Assembly (NCBI RefSeq): GCF_000208925.1
Contig: NW_001914867.1
Location: 62,001-126,000, forward strand
DNA from: Entamoeba histolytica HM-1:IMSS
Lineage: Eukaryota; Evosea; Mastigamoebida; Endamoebidae
Direction of reading: 5' to 3'
Length of the DNA: 64,000 bases
Part shown: piece by piece, positions 42,632-53,502 of the stretch
Numbering within the stretch: the stretch's first letter is position 1
Layout: every line of letters starts with the position of its first letter
Program-made: the position numbers and the translations under genes
Notes under the pieces: model-generated
Seen by the model: only the letters and a program-made list of their open reading frames with translations
Databases searched by the model: none
What the model was told of the DNA's origin: nothing

Positions 42632-43768
42632 TCACACTATTTCTTCTTCTGTAGGAAGTTTTATCTCACTGTCATCTTTTGAAAGCGAAGTATCTTCAGT
42701 AATACAAATTTCTTTATCTAATTCTTCATCTATTTGATCAATATCTTCACTATTAAAAAATTCTTCTTCTATTTCTTGTGCTTTAGAAATATTATATCTT
42801 TGTTCATTATCTAACCAACACCCATCTGTAAAAATAAATCCATCTCTCTTTTCATCAGTGATGATCATGATTGCAGTAAGTGCAACAAATTGAATATTTT
42901 CTTTTCTCTCACAAACTAAATAATATGATTCATCATCTCTCTTTTCTCCTAACTCAACATACCCAACACATTTTCCATTCTCTAAGACATTTAATTTTCC
43001 ATATTTGTCTTGTCTAATTACAATTGAATCTGATTCATCTCCCCAAACAATTGAATTTTCATATAATCCTAAATACCATTTACCATGTACTAATTTTGCT
43101 GTAGAGTCATACGTTCCTATTAATCTAATGATTGGTTCACAATTTTCATTTCTTTGAACACTAATAACACTTCTTCGTTGTTTTTTACAATGAAGTATAA
43201 CCCTAAAAAATGGAGTTCCTGGAATAATATCTTTATTTGGTATTTCATTTAATAAACAGAGATAAAAGTAATCTTTACCAAAGAGTTGACTAGTTAATGT
43301 TATTTCTTTAGAAAGACTCATTTTACTAAATAATAAAGGTGTATTAATACAAAAATAATTTTGGTTTTTAATACAAATAAGACCAACTTGACCAAAAGGT
43401 TCTTCATCTTTTTTTGGGTATATTCCTTTTTCTTCTTGCAAATAAGCATATAAAATTCCATTCTTTAATTGCCATCTTGTACATCCTTTTTCTTTTTCTG
43501 TAATAGTAAGTTTGAATGGATAAGTTCGTTCATATGTTAGTCGCATATTTTTACCTATACATGGAACTCCAAGTATTGAACTAACAGAAATACAACATGT
43601 TTGAGAAAGTACATCTGGTTCAATCATTTCAAAGAGTGTTTGATTTTGTTTATTATTATTTGGAACAAGAAGTATTTTATTTCTTAATAATCCAGGTACA
43701 CAAGACATATATTGATATGTACTTTCATCAGACCCAATTCTATAAGAGAAAGTCCAATCACTAATCAT
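42632..43768 (-). CDS. Hypothetical protein, beta-rich with acidic C-terminus
   Basis: 378 residues with no signal peptide or membrane helix. Two segments have similar texture: a core around 60-190 and another around 200-310 ('KWYLGLYENSIVWGDESDSIVIRQD' followed by 'NGKCVGYVEL' and 'YYLVCERKENIQFVALTAIMII'). The alternation of short strands, Gly turns and a final buried helix-like stretch recalls tubby-like or LURP-one barrels. I cannot show this by any diagnostic residue. The last 50 residues are highly acidic (Glu/Asp/Ser), with possible CK2-type sites. It is transcribed in the same direction as its neighbours with short spacers, but I infer no functional link. The ORF length and codon usage leave little doubt that it is a gene; its function is unknown. 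Confidence 0.7.
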   Translation of the reverse strand: MISDWTFSYRIGSDESTYQYMSCVPGLLRNKILLVPNNNKQNQTLFEMIEPDVLSQTCCISVSSILGVPCIGKNMRLTYERTYPFKLTITEKEKGCTRWQLKNGILYAYLQEEKGIYPKKDEEPFGQVGLICIKNQNYFCINTPLLFSKMSLSKEITLTSQLFGKDYFYLCLLNEIPNKDIIPGTPFFRVILHCKKQRRSVISVQRNENCEPIIRLIGTYDSTAKLVHGKWYLGLYENSIVWGDESDSIVIRQDKYGKLNVLENGKCVGYVELGEKRDDESYYLVCERKENIQFVALTAIMIITDEKRDGFIFTDGCWLDNEQRYNISKAQEIEEEFFNSEDIDQIDEELDKEICITEDTSLSKDDSEIKLPTEEEIV

Positions 43769-43914
43769 CTAATTTATGATAGAAATTACTGATAATTTTA
43801 AGTTTTAATTTTACTGTCATCTTCTATTCTTTTCATTTATTTAATTAGATATAAAAAAGAAGTTAATTGACAAATAAGAAACACAAAACCTTCTATTAGT
43901 TAAATAAAATTCCT

Positions 43915-44949
43915 TTAATTTAGAAAGTACATAATTATTTTTATTTTAAGTAAATTTAATACCATCAGAATTACCAAAAATATTGATAAGTAGAGGATTA
44001 TATTAATTGTTTCATCAATAACTGCATATTGTTCATTTCTTTTATTTTCTTCTTTTGTTTCTTCTTCATGTTCAAGAAAATGTTTTATTTTCTCTTTTTC
44101 TGCTTCTTGTCTTTTTTTTAAAATTGTTAAAACATCATCTTCTTGAGTAATTTCTTCTTCTTTTTCTTTTGTGTCTTTTACAATTTCATCTTCTAATTTT
44201 GTAAGTAATTCCTCCTTACTTTCACTATTTATTTCATTTTGAGTTATTACATTACTTTCTTCTTTCATAATCTCTTGATTTTGATTATTATTATTTTCTT
44301 TTTCGGTGATTATTTCATTATCTTTTTCTACATTTTCTAATTTATGTTCAATCTTATCAGAGTCTGACAATTTGGATAGTACTTCTTTAGAAGTAGTACT
44401 CGTTTTTGATTGATATTCAACACTTTCAGTTGAATTCTTTTTACCACTTTCATTTTCTAGCATAAATACTTTCTTTAATTCTTGGTGATTTGCACCACAA
44501 ATAGGACAAGTGTAATATTGTGATTTTATAGCAAATTCTTTTTTTATATCTGAACAAGTTTCTAACCCACCAACAGCACCTGCTGCAGGGGTTAACATAA
44601 ATGCTCGAATTGCTTCAAGCATTGAAGAGATACTCCAAACAGGAGTCCATGTTTCTGGATGAAATGAAGTAATAGAAAGACATATTTTTGTGTTAATAGC
44701 AAATCTACCATTTGGAGTAAAGAAATATACTTCAGGTGGATTTTTTGGATAGTCATAAGGGAAAACAAATTTACCATGATATATTCCTTCAGCAAAGTCT
44801 GTTTCACTTTGTCCTTTGAAACTAAAATGACATTCATGCACAGATGATTCAATCAAATAAATAGTCATGTCTGGTGGTGGTGATTTTAAGAAAGCAGCAT
44901 ATTCTCTTTGAAGTCGTTTAACACTATTCAAATTACTGGTTTGTTGCAT
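43915..44949 (-). CDS. Tail-anchored ubiquitin-conjugating enzyme E2, UBE2J/Ubc6 type
   Basis: 344 residues. Residues 8-160 are an E2 fold of the Ubc6/UBE2J class: 'VKRLQREYAAFLKSPPPDM', 'YHGKFVFPYDYPKNPPEVYF', then 'NTKICLSITSFHPETWTPVW' with the active-site Cys90. The class-specific absence of the HPN tripeptide is seen ('TPNGRFAINTKIC'). A short CxxC pair in 'YYTCPICGANH' (about 152-160) is an unusual insert. Residues 175-310 are very rich in Glu, Lys and Asn, likely a flexible coiled linker. A C-terminal hydrophobic helix (about 315-342) gives a tail anchor in the ER. The role is ER-associated degradation: charging of ubiquitin for ER ligases. Known from the family; the linker function is unknown. 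Confidence 0.94.
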   Translation of the reverse strand: MQQTSNLNSVKRLQREYAAFLKSPPPDMTIYLIESSVHECHFSFKGQSETDFAEGIYHGKFVFPYDYPKNPPEVYFFTPNGRFAINTKICLSITSFHPETWTPVWSISSMLEAIRAFMLTPAAGAVGGLETCSDIKKEFAIKSQYYTCPICGANHQELKKVFMLENESGKKNSTESVEYQSKTSTTSKEVLSKLSDSDKIEHKLENVEKDNEIITEKENNNNQNQEIMKEESNVITQNEINSESKEELLTKLEDEIVKDTKEKEEEITQEDDVLTILKKRQEAEKEKIKHFLEHEEETKEENKRNEQYAVIDETINIILYLSIFLVILMVLNLLKIKIIMYFLN

Positions 44950-45085
44950 TGTTATTATTTTTATGTTTTTTTTTCTAATTTGTTAGTTTAACATTTTTTT
45001 TATAAATTTCCTTTTTTTTTTTGTTTTAAAAAATAAAATTGTTAAAGAACTAATTAAAATTGTGTTATTTTTTTATTACAAAAGA

Positions 45086-46775
45086 ATGTGGGTTATTCTT
45101 GTTTTATTAGTGGCAATTCTCTCTATTATTATTTTATTGTTAATGTTTCAATTTATTGATCCATTGAAAACAAAATGGTATGTAACATTCTTTGTTTTTC
45201 TTGGTTGGGGAATGTCATTTGCTATTCCTATTTTATTACCAATTGATATTTCATCAGTTTGATTTATTTCATTTAAATTATTATTAATTAATATTCATTC
45301 ATCTAATGTAGTCTTTATTTGATAAATGCGTGGAACAACAAAATAAAGTTTGTGATGAGCCATTTACATATGTTGATAAAAAAACTTTAGTTGTATTATG
45401 GAATTTATTATATTGGGGAACAACCATATTATGTTGGACAGCCATTCCATTTTTACAATCATATTGTTCAGCAGGAGATTTTCATGTATTAGAACGAATA
45501 AAAACATCATTACGTGAAAATATAATATTTTATTTGGTTGTAGGATTTGTTTGTGGAGTATTTTTGATATTATTCTTAATTTGGAATGAAAATGGAGATT
45601 GGTTAGGTATTGCTATTGCAGCAGCAAATGCATGGGGATTAATTATGGTTATTGGAATGATGGGGTATGGTATTGTAGCTGTTCCAGCTCGATTAATTAA
45701 GAACATATCATCAAAACATTATTTAAATTCATTATATTCTGAAATTAATGATCTTACAGAAGAACATGAAGAAGAGGAAGGAATATTATCAGAACTTATT
45801 ACTCTTGTTAAGAAAGCAGATGAAATTATTCCAATTACTGACCCAATGAGGAAATGTGTTCTTATAATTATAAATGAAATTGACCCAAAACGTTATGAAG
45901 CAACAGAACCATCAAGAGACTTTGTTAAGTCATATGAAAATCTTAGTGAATTACATGCAAATATTCAATTTCAACAATTAAAAGTTAAACAAATATTTTA
46001 CACATTACATAGTAATGTAGATCAAGTATTAAAATATGAAAGTATTAATAATAAAAAAGCTCCTTTATTTCAAAGAATTTATTTCAATGTAATCAAAAAA
46101 ATAGTTTCAGTCATTGCATTAATTTTATTTATTATTTATTCTTTAACAGTCTTTTCAAGTGAATTATTACTTCCATTCAATCTCCCTATATTATCTCCTC
46201 TTTATTACATTATTCAATCAATTGAATCATCTGCATTTCTTTTACTTATTGTAATTACTGTTTTTGTTATTTATATTGCTTGGTGTGTTTATCAAACATT
46301 AATATCAATGAAATTATTTGATTATTATCAATTATTTAATAATCGTTTATCTGATCCTGGGTCAATGCTTTTTTCTGCAGCATATTTATGTCGTTTATGT
46401 GCACCTTTAGCATTAAATATTCTTCATATGATCAAATTTGATGGCGTTCATTTCAATGGGACACAAACTGCTTTTCAATCAGTAATGTCTTCAATGGAAG
46501 ATATTCCATTCTTTGGTCAAAATAGTTTCAATGATTTCTTCCCTGTTTGTATTGTTATTGTTTCTGCATTCAGTTTGTTGAATCATTTTATTCCAATTCC
46601 TTTGATTTTCAATTCAATTTTGAAATTTTTTGGAGTTAGAGACCATAATAAACTAACTACTGCACAAAAAATAAAAAGAGGAAAATACATTTCTCAAATA
46701 TTCTACACTCGATATGCTGATTATATGTTTACTTTAAATGCAAGTACTCATTTATTAAAACAAAAAGATGATTAA
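45086..46775 (+). CDS. LMBR1-like multipass membrane protein, LMBRD2 homologue (2 exons)
   Basis: Exons 45086-45256 and 45312-46775 join to 544 residues. Exon 1 encodes two membrane helices ending 'MSFAIPILLPIDISS'. Exon 2 starts SLFDKCVEQQ and continues 'LWNLLYWGTTILCWTAIPFLQSY', 'ERIKTSLRENIIFYLV' and 'AAANAWGLIMVIGMMGYGIVAVP'. These align with the LMBRD2 signatures 'LLPLDVS', 'FWRVVYW..QFLTW.LLPFMQSY', 'KIKTALIENA.YY' and 'AAANTWGL..LVLLLGYGLVEIP'. About nine membrane helices are present with a coiled cytosolic loop near 180-290. LMBR1-domain proteins resemble lipocalin receptors and lysosomal cobalamin-export factors; LMBRD2 is linked to receptor signalling. The transported ligand is unknown. 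Scanning from the first GTG would add eight spurious residues; ATG 45086 is chosen. Confidence 0.9.
45257..45311 (+). other. Intron of LMBRD2-like gene (55 nt)
   Basis: Donor GTTTGA, acceptor ATGTAG, phase 0. Joining DISS to SLFDKC restores the conserved LMBR1 region; reading through meets a TGA at once. Confidence 0.85.
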
Positions 46776-47686
46776 TAATTTATTATATCTTTCATTTTAT
46801 GGTTTAATGATATTTTTATTTTATTTTTTATTTCTTATCTTATCTTATTGTTTTGATTTGTATTTCATCAACTGTTTCTATATGAGACATTATAAAATAC
46901 TTGTTAATAGTAACTCTCTTATTTTCATTACAATCGAATGAAATTTGTGTGTCTTTTTTTGTTTTACAGTTATTTTAATTGTATTATTCTGAATAAATCA
47001 AAAATTAACTTTTTAGTCTATAACATACTTGGTTATTCCATCTTTCTATTCACATTTCATTTACTTGTTAATTGAATATTCAAATTAATTGTTTGACAAT
47101 GTTCAATTTTATTTATTTTGTATGGTGTTTAATTAAATTAGATTTGAAGTGATATTTATCATTATTAATTACACTTTTAATCATTTATTAGAATCATAAA
47201 CGTTTGTTTCATTCATTCACTTATGAAATATAAATTAATGTCTTCATTGAATGAAGATTTTCAAAATTCTTGTTAACTTGAATAGTAATTACATAGTAAC
47301 TTTGTTGTATTAAATTGTATATCAGTTAACATTATAAATTTTAATGAATATGACATATTACATAGTCTATTTTGGCTAGTATCAAAATACAAAACTAAGT
47401 ATGTTCAACAAAAAAACAATGACAATAAATTACAACAACAGTTTGTATGTGTTTATGAGTTATTAGATGATGAGTAAATGTTTTTGTTTATCAGTTATGA
47501 AACTCAAAACATAGTGAATTAATTCAACAAATCAATACAATTCAAGTGAAAATAACAAAAAACGAATAAATAAATAAGTTATAGATATAAAACAAATACA
47601 AAGAAATACTGAATGAAAATGATTCAATAAATCTGATTGAGTAATAAAAGAAAAAAAGAACTAAAAAATCGAAATAAGAAAAATAC
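46776..47686. other. AT-rich spacer with a promoter-like box near its end
   Basis: Rich in ATTGAAT/ATTCAAT words, no gene. AAGAACTAAAAAA at 47656-47668 lies 19-31 nt before the next ATG and fits the recurring GAAC/TATA word. Confidence 0.45.
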
Positions 47687-49261
47687 ATGATTCAAAGTAG
47701 CACTACAATTAATTCTAAAAAAGTTAGTTTTGAAGAGTTAAGTGAGAGTGAAAAAAGAATTATAATGATTAAATCAATCACAGAATTCACTGATAACGAT
47801 GAAGCAATGTCAAGAACAAGAAAATTAGTTGATTATATTAGAACTACAAAACCAACAGAAATCCTTGTCATTCTACAACAACATGAAAAAATAGTTAGTA
47901 TGGGAGAAACAATTAGTAAACAACTTGAACTAATTGATTTGTATTTGAAAGGAATTGGTAAAGAGTCAAGTTATACTCTCATGACATATCAAGAGAAACA
48001 AACAGAAAAAATAATTTGTCAAGGAAAGTCATTTGATAATTTTATTGAAATAATAAAACAAAGCATTCAAGTTTATCCAGAACAAAGGTTCTTTAGTTAC
48101 ATTTTTCCAACTATTCAATTTACACTAACAAAAATACCCCCTAAATGTGATTTAGTATTGCAATACTCCTATCATTATGAAATTAACGATCAAATGAAAA
48201 ACACTATCATTAACAATCTCAATCAAAAACCATATTTTATTTTCCAATGCATTTCTCCTACTAAACACTATGATGATCCATTTGTAATGCTAAATTATAA
48301 TGATTTAGCCATACTTCAAAATGGACTAATTCCCTCATCATACACACTAGGAAATTATATGGAGGAAGTTACAAACCTCGAAGGAGTTCTTATCACTCCA
48401 ATATTTGAGGAATATGAGAAGATGAGAATATTTGCAAGTAGAACAAAACAATACAAAGTTACACCATGTCAAGTTACAATGAAGAACATTATCAGTGATA
48501 AAGGAAAAAGAATTGCTATCAAAGGAAATCTGAAGGTTGATAACAATGACATTCCTATTATAATCAAACAATACAAAAAAAGTGAATATTTTTATAATGA
48601 AAGTTATTTGGATTATCTTGACTCCATTGGACTATTAGTCAAAGCATCAGAACAATACAATAAATATGTTGACATGTATAATAATCAACTTAAAGACGAG
48701 AAGGTACATCGAATGAAACGAGTGAAGTGTGAAGGAAGTCAGATGTTTGTTGTAACAAATCAAATGATTCAAGGAGACATATTCCTACTTAAAGAAGTGA
48801 AAGCTTTCATTGATAAAAAAGAAAAAATGATAATTGAAATCTATCATGAAGAAGCAGAAACACAATTGATTCAAGCAATCAATGAGGAAGGAAGTGGAAT
48901 TAGAGATACGTCAGGAATAAAAAATATGGATGTTTCTGGAGGTATTTTAAGTATAGAAGCATTCAACCATTTTCTGTGGTGTCAAACCACAGAAAGTATT
49001 AGTGATTTGATGATTATGAAAAATGTATTTGTTATACTAACAAATAATGAATATACGATAATTAAAGCAGAAGTTATTCATAGTAAACCAAGTAAATATT
49101 ATTTCATTCAATATTCTGATGAGTTTGATACAGTAAAAAACATTTTTATTGCAAACCACAATTGTCAAACAATATGCACTATGTTTAAAAGGTGTGAAGA
49201 TGAAAATAGAGATATTGACTACGAGACTAATGATAAGTACATTACTCAATTTATTCTTTGA
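47687..49261 (+). CDS. Divergent alpha-kinase-like protein, probably catalytically dead
   Basis: 524 residues with no leader or membrane helix. The N-terminal 200 residues are of unknown fold. From about 270 the order of elements resembles an alpha-kinase domain: 'IAIKGNLKV' and 'IIIKQYKKSEYFY' as the lysine strand, 'SYLDYLDSIGLLVKASEQYNKY' as the following helix, and 'MFVVTNQMIQGDIFLLKEV' in place of the E-x-Y-I-x-G-x-F-x-K strand. Then come 'IEAFNHFLWCQT' as the A-F-x-H-F motif and 'FIANHNCQTICTMF' as the final F-x-x-H-x-C-N-x-I-C motif that binds zinc. The catalytic D-x-Q-G box is replaced by 'MIMKNVFVIL', and the metal-binding TDP is not seen. So if the assignment is right this is a pseudokinase. 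Assignment is by motif order only and needs a profile search. Confidence 0.45.
   Translation: MIQSSTTINSKKVSFEELSESEKRIIMIKSITEFTDNDEAMSRTRKLVDYIRTTKPTEILVILQQHEKIVSMGETISKQLELIDLYLKGIGKESSYTLMTYQEKQTEKIICQGKSFDNFIEIIKQSIQVYPEQRFFSYIFPTIQFTLTKIPPKCDLVLQYSYHYEINDQMKNTIINNLNQKPYFIFQCISPTKHYDDPFVMLNYNDLAILQNGLIPSSYTLGNYMEEVTNLEGVLITPIFEEYEKMRIFASRTKQYKVTPCQVTMKNIISDKGKRIAIKGNLKVDNNDIPIIIKQYKKSEYFYNESYLDYLDSIGLLVKASEQYNKYVDMYNNQLKDEKVHRMKRVKCEGSQMFVVTNQMIQGDIFLLKEVKAFIDKKEKMIIEIYHEEAETQLIQAINEEGSGIRDTSGIKNMDVSGGILSIEAFNHFLWCQTTESISDLMIMKNVFVILTNNEYTIIKAEVIHSKPSKYYFIQYSDEFDTVKNIFIANHNCQTICTMFKRCEDENRDIDYETNDKYITQFIL
48971..48995. repeat. Perfect 10-bp inverted repeat within coding sequence
   Basis: TTTCTGTGGT, loop GTCAA, ACCACAGAAA. 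It lies inside the alpha-kinase-like gene over residues FLWCQTTES and is more GC-rich than its surroundings. Confidence 0.6.
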
Positions 49262-49728
49262 GATAGTTTTAATGTTTTATCATTTGTCTTTTTAAAAGAA
49301 CATCAGACGATGAACCAAATGATTAGCACTCCAAATAACATCAATTCTTCTTTATAATTAAAACAATAAACCAAATAAGAACCTCTTTTGTTTATGACCA
49401 ATTTTATTATGTGAAAATGAATGAATCAGTATGAAATTATTCGTCTCTTATGAGTTAGTTTTAATGAATAATTATTATATACCTTCATCATTAAATAGGA
49501 TAGTATCAAATTCATATCGAACTACTAACTCATTGTACATCTTCATTTAATCCTCATTCTTCAAAAGAAAAGTTATTCATTCATTCAATCAATTCTTTTT
49601 CCTTGTTTATTAACATAGCATCATTGATTGAATTATTTATTGAATTAGTTCCAACTCATTTTGTTAAATATTAAAATGATTATGATTTACAAATCCATAT
49701 GTCTGGCATTAGACTATTTTAATAAGAC
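49262..49728. other. Intergenic spacer, convergent
   Basis: Holds the 3' ends of the alpha-kinase-like gene and of SMC2. AT-rich, no further feature seen. Confidence 0.5.
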
Positions 49729-49760
49729 TTATTGAAGCATAAAAGAACAGTAATTTAATA

Positions 49761-49860
49761 NNNNNNNNNNNNNNNNNNNNNNNNNNNNNNNNNNNNNNNN
49801 NNNNNNNNNNNNNNNNNNNNNNNNNNNNNNNNNNNNNNNNNNNNNNNNNNNNNNNNNNNN
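49761..49860. other. Assembly gap of 100 N
   Basis: A run of exactly 100 unknown bases, the usual placeholder for a scaffold gap of unknown length. It removes the last codons of SMC2. Confidence 0.98.
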
Positions 49861-52800
49861 AACTTTGGTATTAAACAAAATGTTAGCATTATCAAACATT
49901 CCAGATTTTAACGATACAACAATAAATTGTGATGCTTTAAAATGTTCTCTCAACATACCTCCAAAATTTTGTGTATTAGATACATCCAAAGCAGCATCAA
50001 CTTCATCAAGAATATAAAGTGGTGATGGTTTGTACAATAAAATAGCAAGAATAAGTGACAGTGCTAATAATGACTTTTGTCCACCAGACAATTCTATTAA
50101 TGACTCTTTCCACATATCTCCTAATCTGACTCGTGCTTCTATTCCATTGAAAATAGAACGTCCATCATAAGGAACTAATTTTGCAGATGCTCCTGGATGT
50201 AATGAGCTAAAAATCGATCCAAATTTAACATTGACAAATTCATATGCCTCTTGTATAGCATCTTTCATTTTTTCATCCAAGTCATTGATTACTTTAACAA
50301 TTTTGTCTTTGTCTGTTTCAATAATATGTTTTCTAGTCATTAAGTCTTTATATTCATCTTCAACTTTTTGTTGGTGTAGCACAACTTGTTTATTTACACT
50401 TCTTTCAATTTCTATTTGTTCTTTACCTATTTCTGCTAACTCTTTTCTTGCTGAATTGATATTAAAGGTACTAAAATCAAAAATACCTCCTTTTTTATTA
50501 AACTGTTTTTTCTCCGTTTTAATCCAAAGGTATTTCTTTTCTAATACTCTTATTGTCTCGCCAATATTTTTTATCTCTTCTTCTTTCTTTTCTTTCTCTT
50601 TTGTAATTCTTTTAAGCTCATTTTCTTTTTCTCCAACCTTTTTTCCCTTGAGTTGTTTTTGTTCATTCATTTCTTTTACTCTCCTAACTTTCTCTGAATT
50701 TGCTATTTTAATTTCTTTAATTTCTCTTTTGAGTTGTTCAAGTCTCTTTTCTTTTACTTCAATTTCATGTTTGATATCCTCACGTTCCAAGAGAATATTA
50801 CTTAGTTCCTTTTCATGCGTTGCCTTCTCCTTTTCCCAATCTTCTATCTTCATCTTTTCAATTTCTCTTTTTCGAGTTTGTTCTTCTGCTCTTTTAATTT
50901 CTTTGCTTATTTTATCTAATTTTCCTTTTTCTTCTTCGATTTTATTTTGTAGCTCTTTTTTAACAGCTTCTCCTTGCCCCCCTTCCATTCTTTTTCTCTC
51001 GTTTATTGCTTCTTCTTTTCTATTAGTAAGGTCGGCTAATTCTTTTTCCTTTTCTTGGATCATTCGTTCCAATTTTTCTCTTTGTTTTATCATTCTTTCT
51101 CTTTCTTCATTCATCCTATCTAATTCTTCAAGCTCATACTCTGCCTTCTTTCTGCGTTCTCTTGCAAATTGTAAATTTTCTCTTATTCTTTTTATCTCTT
51201 GGAATTGAGCGAGTTGTGTTTTCTTTTCTTCTATCAGTTTTTGGCAATCTTCCCATTCTCTTTTCAATCCATTTTGTCTTCTAATTTCATCCAAAAAGCC
51301 TGAACTCTTAGGTTTACTACCTCCTGTTAAAATACCAGATGGATCATACAAATCACCTGATACTGTAACTGTTTTCATCATGACCTTTGGGTTAAAACAA
51401 ACCTTTTTTGCAGTTTCAGCATCCTCTGCAATAAGAACATTTCCAAAAACATATTTCATGATTGGAATAAATTCTGGTTCACATTGAACTACATCTAAAG
51501 CATATTGAATCTTATTTCCTCCAATTTCTTTTGCTTGTTTAATTTGATTCAAATTTGGCATTTGTGGTGCAATCTTATTTAATGGGATGAATGTCATTCG
51601 TTTTTTTAAACATTTTTTTTCAACCAATAGTGAAGCGGTAATATCACTATCAACAACAACATGAAAAATTTTTGGTCCTGCTGCAATCTCAAGTGCTGTA
51701 GAATACTTATTTTCTTTTGGAGTAAACAAAGTGACTATAAGACCTTTTACACGATTTCTATCAAAGTCAGCACTTGGTAGAGAATACCTAAAACTGAAAT
51801 TCATTTTTCTGTTTGCCTCTTCAAATTTTCTTCTTTTTGCCTCAAGGTCTCGTTCCAAATCATATAATTCAGATTCAACTTCATTTGAACCATTCCAATT
51901 ATTGCATTGGTACTCTAAATTTTTTTCTTCATTAAGAATTTCTTTTATTGTAGATTCAACTTCTTCTTTATTTACTTTGCCTGGAATTGGTTTTTGTTTT
52001 TGTCGAATGAGATCTTCACATTCTTTACGAACCTTTTTCATTGCAATAGTAATTCCTCCAATGACATCTTCTGATTGACTTAATCCATTCATTTTTCCTA
52101 GTCTTAGTTCTAATTCTTCAACCCTCTTTTCTATCCATTCCTTTTCTCTAATTAATCGTTCATCATTTTCTCCTTCATCTTCTTCAACTCTTTTAATATC
52201 TCTCTTAATTTTTTCAATTTTGTTATTGAGGCTTTTTTCTCGTTCTTTACTAGCGTCATTTCTTGTTTTCATGACTTCAATTTCTTCATCAATTTTTGTT
52301 GCCTCTTTTTCCTTTTCATCAGTATTCAAAAGTTGTTCTCCTAAATCTTCAGCCATTCCATCAATTTCATCTCTCATCTTTTCAATTATTTTTTCATTGT
52401 TTGAAATTTCACCCTCTAAAATTTTGATTTCTTCATTTAAGTCTTTAAATTTTTTTTCTGCTCGATAATAATCAAAGGCATGAATCTTCATTTCCAAATT
52501 CTCAGAGGCTGTTTTCTTATTTCTTAAGTTTACTAAAGCTTCTGCATCTTTCTTCAATTTTTCTCTTGATGGAGTGATTTCTTCTCTGAGGATGTCATCT
52601 ATTTCCTTTAATTTAGAATCTTTTTTTTCTAAAACCTTTACTGCTTCTGCTCGTTTTGTCTCATACATTTTAGTTCCAGTGACTTCTTCCACCATGGCTA
52701 AGATTTCCATCGGTTTCATGTTAAGTACTTTAACAACTTTTCCCTGCATTATAAGAAAGTGAGGATTGTTGACATTCAATCCAATTGCTCTGAAAAATGT

Positions 52801-53184
52801 TAAAATATGGGATTGTGGTAATACTTTTCCATTTAACATATACTTATTTTTTCCTGTAACAGTAATTTGTCTTGCAACAGTGATTTGATCATACCCTTCA
52901 TAACCCGTAGGACTATTTGCTTTGTCATTATTATTAAAAACAATTGTAACAGTGGCTTTTGTGACACCACATTGTCCAGACTTATATATTAATTCTTGTA
53001 AGGTTTGTACACGAACTAATGATAAATTCTGAATACCCATTACAAAACAAATAGCGTCTAATATATTTGATTTTCCTGAACCATTTAATCCAGTAATAGC
53101 ATTAAACTTACTATCAAATTTCCCTATTGTTGTTTTTCTAGCATAAGATTTAAACCCATCAATTAGTACTTCCTCGATGAACAT
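49861..53184 (-). CDS. SMC2: Condensin subunit SMC2 (3' end lost in assembly gap)
   Basis: 1108 codons from the ATG at 53184 to the gap; an earlier in-frame GTG is not a start, and SMC2 proteins begin exactly here ('MFIEEVLIDGFKSYA'). Walker A is GLNGSGKS (32-39). 'FLIMQGKVVKVLNMKP' (after the first coil) is typical of SMC2. A long coiled coil leads to the hinge (about 480-650, 'GLIVTLFTPKENKYSTALE' and 'AEDAETAKKVCF'). A second coil is followed by the C-terminal head with signature LSGGQKSLLAL and Walker B 'LYILDEVDAALD'. The last readable residues 'FDNANILFNTK' are within about 15 of the usual end, so only the tip is missing. SMC2 pairs with SMC4 to form condensin and compact chromosomes. 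Residues after the gap in a naive translation are meaningless. Confidence 0.96.
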
Positions 53185-53502
53185 TTCAATCTTGTTCAAT
53201 TTAAGTTGTCTTTTTTTCACTTTTTCACTCACTTAAATAAATGCTTCAAAAAGAGAAAAAAATAACAAAAATTAATTATTTTTTTTGTTTTATTCTCTAA
53301 AAATTTCCTATTAAAAAGTTTATTTGTATGAATAGGTAATAAGAAGAAATTATTTTTGTTAATCTAATGTTCTTCTCTCTGAAATAATTTCCAAAGTAAA
53401 TAATAATACATTCTCTTTTGTATATAATATTACTATTTTAAACATTCAAAACGAATCTTAGTGTGACTTTTTAATAAATAAAATAAGATTTGGATTTTAC
53501 AA
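53185..53502. other. Upstream region of SMC2
   Basis: AT-rich. Just before the SMC2 ATG the reverse strand has a TATA-like TTATTTAAG (about 50 nt upstream) and TTGAACAAG (about 12 nt upstream). Nothing else is seen. Confidence 0.4.

Noticed and set aside
50231..51208. 325-codon plus-strand ORF opposite SMC2
   Set aside because: Ser/Phe/Leu-rich shadow of the Glu/Lys-rich coiled coil on the reverse strand; no domain of its own.
53185..53232. GTG start adding 16 residues to SMC2
   Set aside because: No ATG there and the family starts exactly at the ATG at 53184; an in-frame stop lies just upstream.
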